This document shows positions 17,651 to 25,288 of a stretch of DNA of 64,000 bases, piece after piece. Position 1 is the stretch's first letter. Each line of letters begins with the position of its first letter. This DNA comes from Silvibacterium acidisoli (GTDB lineage Bacteria; Acidobacteriota; Terriglobia; Terriglobales; Acidobacteriaceae), in assembly GCA_022870745.1 (NCBI GenBank), contig CP085323.1:2604001-2668000 (forward strand), given 5' to 3'. A program made the position numbers and the translations under genes. A model generated the notes under the pieces. That model did no database searches. It saw nothing but the letters and a program-made list of their open reading frames with translations, and was not told where the DNA came from.

Positions 17651-18605
17651 TGCTTCCGCTGAGCGCGGCGAACAATGCCTGGTCTCCCGAGAGGGAACTA
17701 TTGGAAGCCGTCAGCAGCTTGTCGCCAATAAAGATCGAGTTTGCGCCTGCGAAGAAGGCGAGAATCTGCGCCTCCTGCGAGAGCGTGATGCGCCCGGCAG
17801 AGAGCCTGACGCGCGCCTTCGGCATCATCAGGCGAGCCACGGCGATGGTGCGGATAAGGTGGGGAATCGGCACCTGCGGAGCGTCCTGCAGCGGTGTGCC
17901 CTTCATCGGCATAAGCAGGTTGATCGGCACTGACTCCGGCTGAGGATCGAGCGACGCAAGCTCCGCCAGCATCGCGCAGCGGTCGTCCACGCTCTCACCC
18001 AGTCCGAGAATGCCACCGCTGCACACGGTAAGGCCCGCGGCGCGCGCGGAGTGGATCGTATCCAGGCGGTCATCGTACGTGCGTGTGCTGATGATGTTCG
18101 GATAATGCGTGCGGCTCGTATCGAGGTTGTGGTTGTAGGCGTCGAGTCCGGCTTCCTTCAGCTTCACGGCCTGCTCCGGATTAAGCATGCCCAGCGTTAC
18201 GCACGCCTCCATGCCCAGCGCCTTCACCTCGCGCACCATCTGCAGCACGCGGTCGAAAGGCTCGCCTTCCGGAGCCTGTCTCCACGCTGCGCCCATGCAG
18301 AAGCGCTGCGCACCGGCTTCCTTTGCCCGCTGCGCTGCTTCGCGGACTGTCTCTACAGACACCAGCGGCTCACGCGGCAGCTTGCTGTCGTGGTGCGCGG
18401 ATTGCGAGCAGTAGCCGCAATCCTCCGGGCAGCCACCCGTCTTGATCGAGAGCAGGACACACTTCTGTATCTCCGATTCAGCGTGATACTCGCGATGCAC
18501 GGAGTGTGCTTCATAAAGCAGTTCGAGCAGAGGCTTGTTGTAGTGCTCGAGCGCAAGCAGTGTCAGCTCGGGTGTGGAAGGCGCGGATAAAGTTGTAGGG
18601 CTCAC
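17631..18605 (-). CDS. bioB: Biotin synthase
   Basis: 324 residues, radical SAM protein. The [14 protein letters not shown] block holds the CxxxCxxC cluster ligands; [23 protein letters not shown] and [11 protein letters not shown] are further BioB signatures. It inserts sulfur into dethiobiotin. First gene of the operon, with a GTG start at 18605. The 87-bp gap to the divergent marR-type gene carries a perfect inverted repeat, so transcription is probably controlled there. Confidence 0.95.
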   Translation of the reverse strand: MSPTTLSAPSTPELTLLALEHYNKPLLELLYEAHSVHREYHAESEIQKCVLLSIKTGGCPEDCGYCSQSAHHDSKLPREPLVSVETVREAAQRAKEAGAQRFCMGAAWRQAPEGEPFDRVLQMVREVKALGMEACVTLGMLNPEQAVKLKEAGLDAYNHNLDTSRTHYPNIISTRTYDDRLDTIHSARAAGLTVCSGGILGLGESVDDRCAMLAELASLDPQPESVPINLLMPMKGTPLQDAPQVPIPHLIRTIAVARLMMPKARVRLSAGRITLSQEAQILAFFAGANSIFIGDKLLTASNSSLSGDQALFAALSGSSAHAAN

Positions 18606-18639
18606 GCTGTCATCATCCGCCCATTCGCTGGTTCGTAGA

Positions 18640-18685
18640 AATTTAGTTTAGTGTTTTATTAAATAATTGAGTGCTAAACTAAATT
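18640..18685. promoter_or_regulatory. Perfect 12-bp inverted repeat between bioB and marR-type gene
   Basis: AATTTAGTTTAG (18640-18651) and CTAAACTAAATT (18674-18685) are exact reverse complements separated by 22 bp of AT-rich sequence. The arms are about 34 bp apart centre to centre, close to three helical turns. Each arm also has an internal TTTAGTTTAG-type direct repeat. The right arm ends 7 bases before the marR-type ATG, so a bound protein could block both divergent promoters. Confidence 0.7.
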
Positions 18686-18692
18686 CGTAACC

Positions 18693-19172
18693 ATGCAGAT
18701 CCGTGTAGGCTCGTTCCTCGAACAGAATCCGGTCTTCCAGGTCAGCCGCGTGGCGCGCCGGTCAGAAGCTTTGCTCAACAGCGTCTTCCGGTCGGAGGGA
18801 TTGAGCTTTCTCGAGTCGCTCGTCCTCGCCGCCATCTTCTTCGAGAAGAAGGGGACAGCGCAGCCGTCCTCGCTCGCCGAGGCCTTCCAGATGACACGCG
18901 GCAATATCAGCCACTGCATCTCGTCCCTCGAAGCCAAGGGGCTGGTGCAAAGAAGGATCGATCCCAACGATGCCCGGGCAATCCAGTTGAGCCTGCTGCC
19001 TCTGGGCCGGCGGCGTGCCGCACGCGTCGCCGGAATTCTCGATCGTGTTCAGAAGTATTTTGAAGCGGCAATGGGAGCGGCCCAGCACCGCGCGGCGCTC
19101 GATCATCTACATGCCATCGAAGACATCTGCGGCCGTCTCGCCGACTCCACAGCCCGGCAACGGAGCGGCTGA
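18693..19172 (+). CDS. MarR-family transcriptional regulator, candidate biotin regulator
   Basis: 159 residues. A winged helix lies in residues ~45-105: LSFLESLVLAAIFF, SSLAEAFQMTRGNISHCISSLEAKGLVQRRIDPNDARAIQLSLLPLGRR, the last part being the MarR wing motif. Flanking helices would form the dimer interface. It is divergent from bioB with a perfect inverted repeat directly upstream of its ATG and no ribosome site, so the mRNA may be leaderless. Control of the bio operon is inferred from position; known biotin regulators are BirA, BioR (GntR) and BioQ (TetR), so a MarR type would be uncommon. Confidence 0.8.
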   Translation: MQIRVGSFLEQNPVFQVSRVARRSEALLNSVFRSEGLSFLESLVLAAIFFEKKGTAQPSSLAEAFQMTRGNISHCISSLEAKGLVQRRIDPNDARAIQLSLLPLGRRRAARVAGILDRVQKYFEAAMGAAQHRAALDHLHAIEDICGRLADSTARQRSG

Positions 19173-19176
19173 AAGC

Positions 19177-19206
19177 AGAAGCGCCGCGAATCTTCGCGGC
19201 GCTTCT
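19177..19206. terminator. Perfect 14-bp hairpin between convergent genes
   Basis: AGAAGCGCCGCGAA and its exact reverse complement are separated by two bases, placed 5 bases after the marR-type stop and 20 bases before the end of the convergent aldolase gene. No long T-tract follows; probably a bidirectional terminator. Confidence 0.65.
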
Positions 19207-19226
19207 GTCATTCCAATCCCATCAGC

Positions 19227-20240
19227 TTAGGCCAGGGTCGTTTCCTTTACATCGACCTTGTCATACCAGCTGCTGGCGGCCTTCAAAGCCTTGTTCACGT
19301 TGTTGATGTTTTCGACGCCGGTGGTGTTCAGCCATTCTTCGAATGCCTTCGCACCCTGCTTGGCGTAAACGGCGATGCCGTCCTTCCAGGTAGCGCGGCC
19401 GCAGAGCACGCCGTTGAAACTCGTGCCGCTCTCGGCTGCCAGTTCCAGGGTTTCGATAAAGACCGGGTTGCTGACGCCAGCCGAAAGATAAATAAAGGGC
19501 TTATGCGTCGACGAAGCAGCCATGCGGAAATGTTCGAGAGCCTGGGCGCGGGTGTAGGCTTCTTCGCCCTTGAAGGCCTTCGTGCCGGATACGAACTCCA
19601 TCTGCACTGGAACCTCGACCTTCAGCACATCGACGCCGTACTTCTCCTTGCCGAACTCTTCCATGGAGCCGCTGACGATCTCAGGCTTGCGCTTGGCGTA
19701 GCCTAGTCCCTTCTCGTCTTCGCCATGTACGTCATAGCCTACGAACTCCAGGAAAAACGGAATGTCATGAGCGCGGCACTCATCGCCGATGCGCTCAATC
19801 CACGCATGCTTGAGGTCGTTGACGTGCGACTTCTCGTAGGGGGTGTAGTAGAGCAGAATCTTGATGCAGTCCGCGCCGGCCTCTTTCAGGCGGCGAACCG
19901 ACCATACGTCAAGCAGGTCAGGAAGGCGGCCCGGCGTGGCGGCGTCGTAACCGGTCTTCTCGTAGGCCAGCAGCAGGCCCTTGCCATTGCGCTTCTTCGA
20001 GGCGGGCAGGCCGTATTCCGGATCCAGCAGGATGGCCGAAGCGTGCTTGGTCAGAACTTCGGTGACCAGCTCCTTGAACTCAACCAGTGCAGAGTCAGGC
20101 AGATCGGCAACGCCTTTTTCCTTGGCCAGCGATTTCTTCAGTGAGCCGCGCTGGTCCATAGCAGCAGCAGCGATCACGCCGCGCTCATCGGAGACGGCCT
20201 TCAATCCTTCGAGTTTCCCAGGGGTCAGCTTAATAGACAT
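19227..20240 (-). CDS. lacD: Tagatose 1,6-diphosphate aldolase-like class I aldolase
   Basis: 337 residues, LacD family. N-terminal LTPGKLEGLKAVSDERGVIAAAAMDQRGSL, then ILLDPEYGLPA, GADCIKILLYYTP, the Schiff-base lysine region VDVLKVEVPVQ, and YLSAGVSNPVFIETLELA. It cleaves tagatose or fructose 1,6-bisphosphate to DHAP and glyceraldehyde 3-phosphate. No tagatose or galactose genes are adjacent, so it may act as a general ketose-bisphosphate aldolase. An AAGGAG ribosome site supports the ATG at 20240. Confidence 0.85.
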   Translation of the reverse strand: MSIKLTPGKLEGLKAVSDERGVIAAAAMDQRGSLKKSLAKEKGVADLPDSALVEFKELVTEVLTKHASAILLDPEYGLPASKKRNGKGLLLAYEKTGYDAATPGRLPDLLDVWSVRRLKEAGADCIKILLYYTPYEKSHVNDLKHAWIERIGDECRAHDIPFFLEFVGYDVHGEDEKGLGYAKRKPEIVSGSMEEFGKEKYGVDVLKVEVPVQMEFVSGTKAFKGEEAYTRAQALEHFRMAASSTHKPFIYLSAGVSNPVFIETLELAAESGTSFNGVLCGRATWKDGIAVYAKQGAKAFEEWLNTTGVENINNVNKALKAASSWYDKVDVKETTLA

Positions 20241-20360
20241 TCCGTTTGCTCCTTGCCGAAAATGATCGTTTCTCTAAGGGTATTGCCGTGGCCACAGGCC
20301 GCCCAGAGGGGTCGAGAACTCCAGACGGCTACGATTCTACCTGACCGGGCGCATGAGCGT

Positions 20361-21110
20361 TTACTTCGCAACAGCGGCGTCGATTGCGGCCCGTTGCAGG
20401 GCCAGCAGGTCGCGAATGCCGGCTTCCGCCAGGTCCATCATCTCGAGCATGCGGGCACGCGGAAAGGCCTTGCGCTCGGCCGTAGCCTGCACCTCGACCA
20501 GTCCGCCGTCCTCCGTCATCACGACGTTCATATCGACCTCTGCCTGCGAGTCTTCTTCGTAAGCAAGATCGAGTAAGGCAATGTCCTCTACGATGCCCAC
20601 GCTGGTAGCGGCTACGAGTTGCTTCAGGGGAGATGTCTTCAGCGCACCGGTCAGCTTCATCCGTTCGAGGGCAATCGCCAGCGCTGCGCATGCGCCCGTG
20701 ATGGCGGCTGTGCGCGTGCCGCCATCCGCCTGCAGAACATCGCAGTCGAGAATCACGGTGCGTTCACCCAGCGCTTCCATGTCCACGACTGCGCGCAGAG
20801 AGCGGCCAATAAGCCGTTGAATCTCATGGGTGCGCCCGCCGATCTTGCCGCGTTCTGCTTCTCGTGCGGTGCGCGTCAGCGTGGCGCGCGGAAGCATGCC
20901 GTACTCTGCCGTCACCCAGCCGCGGCCACTGTTCCGCATCCATGCGGGAACACCCTGGTCCACCGTGGCGTTACACAGCACCCGCGTGTAGCCAACTTCA
21001 ATCAACACCGAACCCTCCGCTGTCGACACGAAGCCGGTATTGAGACGGGTGGCACGCAACTGGGCCGGACCGCGCCCTTCAGAACGAAAGAAAACTGGAT
21101 CGCTAGTCAT
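20361..21110 (-). CDS. rph: Ribonuclease PH
   Basis: 249 residues. RNase PH features: [107 protein letters not shown] and [12 protein letters not shown]. It is a phosphate-dependent 3'-5' exoribonuclease trimming tRNA 3' ends. Upstream of the aldolase on the same strand, separated by 120 bp with no clear signal. Confidence 0.95.
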   Translation of the reverse strand: MTSDPVFFRSEGRGPAQLRATRLNTGFVSTAEGSVLIEVGYTRVLCNATVDQGVPAWMRNSGRGWVTAEYGMLPRATLTRTAREAERGKIGGRTHEIQRLIGRSLRAVVDMEALGERTVILDCDVLQADGGTRTAAITGACAALAIALERMKLTGALKTSPLKQLVAATSVGIVEDIALLDLAYEEDSQAEVDMNVVMTEDGGLVEVQATAERKAFPRARMLEMMDLAEAGIRDLLALQRAAIDAAVAK

Positions 21111-21421
21111 AACTATCTGATTGTACGAGTCCGGAGCGCCGAGCCGCCCGCGCCCGTCAATTTGAGCATGGAGAACGGAAAGTTGATGGTGCCAAATTAA
21201 AAGCGCCGGGCTGTCGCGAGTTGATTCAGCTCTAGCAACACAATTTGTGGCCGTCGCTTCACAGTCGGAATAAGAACTGAGCGCTACGGGGAATAATGGG
21301 AAGCCTAAAGTAACCGGTTGCCAGTTTCACTGGTCTGAGTTTCTCCCAGATTGCTGTGTACGTGTCTTCACGTCAGATAGTGCCGTTGTGCGCTGAAATC
21401 TTTTCTTCAGGGGGGAAACCC
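21111..21421. other. Non-coding gap between rph and the signalling genes
   Basis: This divergent intergenic region must hold the rph promoter and that of the plus-strand signalling genes. No convincing sigma-54 element, palindrome or RNA structure was recognised. AGGGGGGAA just before 21422 is a clear ribosome-binding site for the next gene. Confidence 0.5.
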
Positions 21422-21934
21422 ATGTCCGCAGCCGCTCGTAATCAACAAGTTACTCGCATGAAGGCAAAGCCGGAATCGAATTGCCGATTTTCGACTACCG
21501 GTTGCTGCGATCTGGGAGCGGCTACGCTCGAGTTGCGCCCTCTATTAAGAAGCGTCATTCCTCCTGATGTCGATCTCGAAGTCGAAACGATGCCCTGCCC
21601 GGGCCAGACGCGGCTCACGCGCGAAGATCTTGCGTGCGTGCTGCTTCACCGTGTGCGCTGCTCTGCCGGCGAGATGCCTGCCGGTGGAAGGCTGCGTGTC
21701 ACGGCCCAATATGGGAATGGTTTTAGCTTTCTCGATCGCAGCCTCTTTCCTGATGCGCAGCCTCAAAATGTCGTCATCACGATTGAGGAAAGTTGCGCGA
21801 AAGTTACTGATACTTCAATAGATTCTGTGCCAGAGGACATAAGGAAATGCATGCAGGCTGCTGGTGCGGAACTGCGTAGCTGGTTACCTTCCGGACGCGG
21901 AATACATCTCGAGCTCGAGATCCCAGTTACTTAG
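21422..21934 (+). CDS. Degenerate histidine-kinase ATPase-domain (HATPase_c-like) protein
   Basis: 170 residues from ATG 21422, chosen for its AGGGGGG ribosome site; the frame is open further upstream. The pattern follows a kinase catalytic domain: LTREDLACVLLHRVRCSAGEMPAGGRLRVTA mirrors the usual 'D...VLLNLV.NA.DAMP.GG.L.I.T' N-box, with the ATP/Mg Asn replaced. NVVITIEESCAKV takes the place of the G1 box without DxGxG, and SGRGIHLELEIPVT resembles the closing 'G.GT.F.I.LP'. ATP binding is therefore doubtful. It lies just before an NtrC-type gene and may be a non-catalytic partner. The family call is by pattern only. Confidence 0.5.
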   Translation: MSAAARNQQVTRMKAKPESNCRFSTTGCCDLGAATLELRPLLRSVIPPDVDLEVETMPCPGQTRLTREDLACVLLHRVRCSAGEMPAGGRLRVTAQYGNGFSFLDRSLFPDAQPQNVVITIEESCAKVTDTSIDSVPEDIRKCMQAAGAELRSWLPSGRGIHLELEIPVT

Positions 21935-22047
21935 GGAACGTATTTTACTGCTGACTTCGGGAATTTATAGTTCCACACTGAAGTACTCCTGCATAGAATG
22001 CGAGTAACAGCATTCTGTATCTGTAGTTGAATAAGACATTTAAATAT

Positions 22048-23472
22048 ATGACGACTTACCATCCTGCCTCGGAACGCTCGGGACGGTTGCACGTTCTGGT
22101 CGTTGACGAAGATTCTGCCGTGCGATCGGCCTGTTCTGAAATCGCCGTCAGCCTAGGTTTTGTTTCCCATCAACTGGATAACCCCTCTGCGGCACGTGAA
22201 TTGTTGAGAAGCAACAGCATCGACATCCTGTTGCTTGATTTGAAACCATCCAGCCCCGTTGGGCTGGAACTGCTTGAAGAAGTCAGGATGTTACACCCCG
22301 ATATCGCAGTTATCGTGATGACTGCGTATGCCACCGTGACTTCCGCCGTGGAAGCTATGCGTACGGGCGCTGCGGATTTTCTCGAGAAACCTTTTTCCGT
22401 GGAAGAGCTCTCCCACACGCTTGTGTGGGCAGCGGATCGTCGCACGGTCGATGCCTCCAACCGTGAGCTGCGTGAAATGCTGCGGAACCGGCAGGGACTT
22501 CGCCAGATCATCGGCAGCAGCCCGGAGATGGAGAAGCTTTACAGGATTCTTTCCAAGGTCGCACAGACAGCGCATCCTGTTCTCATTCTCGGTGAAAGCG
22601 GAACGGGCAAAGAGCTTGTCGCGCGCACCATTCATTCCAGCGGTCCGAATGCGCATAAGTCTTTTCTGCCGATCGATTGCGGCTCGCTTATGTCCTCTCT
22701 CGTCGAGAGTGAGTTGTTCGGCTATGCGGAGGGTGCTTTCCCCGGAGCCAACCGGGCGAAGCTCGGTGTCCTGGCATCTGCCGGGGGCGGAACTGTGTTC
22801 CTCGACGAGATAGCCGAGATGCCGCTCGATCTGCAGGGCAGGCTGCTGCGTGCTTTACAGGAGAAGCAGGTGCGGCCCCTGGGAGCTCTCGAGTCGGTGC
22901 CAATCAACGTTCGCATCGTTGCGGCAACCAGTCGTGACCTTGCCGCAATGGTGGCGCAGGGCAAGTTCAGGAAAGATCTTTATTACCGTCTCAATGTTGT
23001 GAGCCTGCGCATCCCGCCATTGCGCGATCGCCGTGAAGATATTCCCTTGCTTGTAAAGCACTTTCTCGATGCTGCCGGCCGTAAGGATAATGCGACCTAT
23101 ACGCTGAGCGACAATGCGCTGCGTACCCTGACGAGTTACACGTGGCCGGGGAATGTGCGCGAGCTTGAAAATGCGGTGGAACGTGCATGCAGCATGTCAT
23201 CGGGCCCCATGCTGCACGCAGGTGACCTGCCGACGCAGCTGCAGAATTTTCACCTCGAGATTCATCGCGAGGAACTGCCGGCCGTCGATACTGAGGCGGT
23301 GGAAAAAAACGCCGTCATTCCTCTGGCGGACCTGGAACGGCAAGCCATCCTCGATACGTTGCGTGTCCTCAAGGGCGACAAGCTGACGGCTGCTCGCATG
23401 CTTGGAATCGGTAAGACAACCCTCTACCGCAAGCTGAAGGAATACGGCATCGAATCTGCGGTCAGAGCTTGA
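22048..23472 (+). CDS. NtrC-family response regulator with altered GAFTGA loop
   Basis: 474 residues from ATG 22048; an in-frame TTG lies at 22027. A receiver domain comes first (phospho-acceptor Asp64 in ILLLDLK, Thr92 in VIVMTAY, Lys114 in FLEKPF). An AAA+ domain follows, with Walker A GESGTGKE (182-189) and Walker B GGTVFLDEI. A Fis-type helix-turn-helix ends the protein (LTAARMLGIGKTTLYRKLKEYGI). The sigma-54 contact loop reads GAFPGA at 229-234: the threonine that contacts sigma-54 is proline (CCC for ACC). It may act poorly on, or independently of, sigma-54. It sits between the ATPase-like and DHp-like genes. Confidence 0.9.
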   Translation: MTTYHPASERSGRLHVLVVDEDSAVRSACSEIAVSLGFVSHQLDNPSAARELLRSNSIDILLLDLKPSSPVGLELLEEVRMLHPDIAVIVMTAYATVTSAVEAMRTGAADFLEKPFSVEELSHTLVWAADRRTVDASNRELREMLRNRQGLRQIIGSSPEMEKLYRILSKVAQTAHPVLILGESGTGKELVARTIHSSGPNAHKSFLPIDCGSLMSSLVESELFGYAEGAFPGANRAKLGVLASAGGGTVFLDEIAEMPLDLQGRLLRALQEKQVRPLGALESVPINVRIVAATSRDLAAMVAQGKFRKDLYYRLNVVSLRIPPLRDRREDIPLLVKHFLDAAGRKDNATYTLSDNALRTLTSYTWPGNVRELENAVERACSMSSGPMLHAGDLPTQLQNFHLEIHREELPAVDTEAVEKNAVIPLADLERQAILDTLRVLKGDKLTAARMLGIGKTTLYRKLKEYGIESAVRA

Positions 23473-23487
23473 GAAAGCGGGAGCAGA

Positions 23488-24039
23488 ATGCAGGAAAACA
23501 TGTTGATGATTACAGGTATCGCCGGCGCTGAAAACTGCGCCGCAGTGCTGGCCAAGCAGTTCAACATGACGGTGGAAACCGCCGCTGACCGTCAGGAGGG
23601 ACTGGCGGCGCTTCTCCGCAAGTCGTTCACCCTGGTTGTGATCGACGACTCACTCATTGAGCCGAGCAACGAAGGCGGCGACGTGCTGCTTCGCAACGCA
23701 GGGCTGGCCATTCCGTTGGAGATCAACTTCGCGATCTCGGGTTGCGGCCGCCTGGTCCGGGAGGTCCGTTCGGCATTGCATCGCCGCACTCATGAGCAGT
23801 CGGTTGCGGCAAAGGCGGTGGCGGCTTCCATGCAGAGCGACATGCGGGACATGATCACCGGCCTCGTCCTTCATGCGCAGCTGGCGCTGGGCGACCCGGC
23901 GGTTTCTCCGCAGCTGGCGGAAAAACTGCGAACAATCTCCGATCTCGCTGGAAAGCTACGGGGCAAGCTCGATCAGCCGCCATCTCTTCCGGCCGCCATG
24001 CACGCACGGCAGGGCATCCCGCCGGTTCACATCGTCTGA
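23488..24039 (+). CDS. Receiver-like plus DHp-like protein lacking the phospho-accepting His
   Basis: 183 residues, 15 bp after the NtrC-type stop. Residues ~4-100 resemble a receiver (LVVIDDSLIEP... INFAISGCGRLVREVRSAL) without the usual Thr/Lys switch motifs. Residues ~113-165 mirror a kinase dimerisation (DHp) helix pair: SDMRDMITGLVLHAQLALGD aligns with HEIRNPLTGI..., placing Ser117 where kinases have His. LAEKLRTISDLAGKLRGKLDQ forms the second helix. No ATPase domain follows. Together with the ATPase-like gene upstream it looks like a dismantled histidine kinase. Function unknown. Confidence 0.5.
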   Translation: MQENMLMITGIAGAENCAAVLAKQFNMTVETAADRQEGLAALLRKSFTLVVIDDSLIEPSNEGGDVLLRNAGLAIPLEINFAISGCGRLVREVRSALHRRTHEQSVAAKAVAASMQSDMRDMITGLVLHAQLALGDPAVSPQLAEKLRTISDLAGKLRGKLDQPPSLPAAMHARQGIPPVHIV

Positions 24040-24044
24040 TTTCG

Positions 24045-25286
24045 TCAGTGGATGGTTCGGCTGCGGCGCTGCATGTAGTCCATCAGGAGATATTCGCCGA
24101 GCTTGTCCGGGCTGGTGAAGTAGGCTTTGCCCCGGCACATCTCCGTGACCTGGTGTACAAACTGCACCAGGCCTGGGTCGGAGGCCAGCATGAAGGTGTT
24201 GATCATCACGTTCGAACGTTTGCAGCGGGCGACCTCTTCTAGCGTCTCGCTCACCACCAGCGGATCGAGTCCGAAAGCATTTTTGTAGATGCGGCCGTCC
24301 GGCAGCGTGAGTGCCGAGGGCTTGCCGTCGGTAATCATCACGATCTGCTTCATGTCCTTGCGCTGCGCCCGCAGGATGCGCTGAGCCACGCGCAATCCTT
24401 CGCGCGTATTGGTGTGGTACGGTCCCACCTTCGCTCGCGCCAGCTGGGAGATAGGCATCTCTTCGGCGGAATCGTGGAAGAGCACCAGGGAAAGTGTGTC
24501 GCCGGGAAACTGGGTGCGCAGCAGATGCGACAGCGCCATTGCCACGCGCTTGGCGGGCGTGAAGCGGTCCTCGCCATACAGAATCATCGAGTGCGAGCAG
24601 TCGAGCATCACCACCGTTGCGCAGGAGCTCTGGAACTCGCATTGCTGCACCTGTAGATCACGGTATTCGATGTTCAGCGGAAGCGTAAGTCCCTCGCGGG
24701 AAATCGCCGACGTCAGCGTCGCTACCGGGTCGAGGTTCATCACGTCGCCAAATTCGTAGGGACGCGAAGCGCCGATAGTTTCGATTCCTGTAGCCCAGTG
24801 GCGCGTATCGTGCCGCCCCTGGCTGGCGCGGCCCATGGAGCCAAGCAGGTCGCGCAGCGTTCTGTAGCCGAGAAAGTCGAGGCTCTTGTCCGTCACCTCA
24901 AAGCGAGCCTGCTGTGCCGTGCCCTGACCCGCCTGTCCGGAAGTCTCCGACACTTCACCCATACTCTGCGAAGGCATGCCGCTGGAGATGTAATTCTCGT
25001 TCTCCATGCGTTCGAGAATCTTGTCGATCAGCTCATCGAGCTTGCCATCTTCTGACATAGCATCGATGGCATCCTGCATCTGCTCGTCAAACAGATTGCC
25101 CGATTCAAGCGCCCGTCGCAGCGCCTCGCGCAGGTCGTCGAGCGTGTGATCGAGATCCTGGTAGTCGGAGAGCGGGTCGCGGAAGCCCGAGTCGAGCAGG
25201 TAATCGGAGAGAGCCTGGATGAGGTCATCCATGTTCATCTCCGACGCGAGATCGCCCTTGTATTTGGTATACCGGACCCGTTTCAT
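24045..25286 (-). CDS. VWA-domain protein, partner of the adjacent MoxR/BchI-like ATPase
   Basis: 413 residues. An acidic helical N-terminal half ([44 protein letters not shown]) is followed by a von Willebrand A domain from ~residue 210. The metal site there reads DCSHSMIL, a variant of DxSxS with Cys-Ser-His, with [10 protein letters not shown] near the end. No signal peptide. The start is 3 bases after the upstream ATPase stop, so the pair is one operon. Such pairs act in chelatase-like or chaperone-like assembly of metal-dependent enzymes; the client here is unknown. Confidence 0.75.
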   Translation of the reverse strand: MKRVRYTKYKGDLASEMNMDDLIQALSDYLLDSGFRDPLSDYQDLDHTLDDLREALRRALESGNLFDEQMQDAIDAMSEDGKLDELIDKILERMENENYISSGMPSQSMGEVSETSGQAGQGTAQQARFEVTDKSLDFLGYRTLRDLLGSMGRASQGRHDTRHWATGIETIGASRPYEFGDVMNLDPVATLTSAISREGLTLPLNIEYRDLQVQQCEFQSSCATVVMLDCSHSMILYGEDRFTPAKRVAMALSHLLRTQFPGDTLSLVLFHDSAEEMPISQLARAKVGPYHTNTREGLRVAQRILRAQRKDMKQIVMITDGKPSALTLPDGRIYKNAFGLDPLVVSETLEEVARCKRSNVMINTFMLASDPGLVQFVHQVTEMCRGKAYFTSPDKLGEYLLMDYMQRRSRTIH

Positions 25287-25288
25287 AG

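Noticed and set aside
21356-21421. Earlier start for the HATPase-like protein
   Set aside because: The upstream codons lack a ribosome site, while ATG 21422 has a strong AGGGGGG element.
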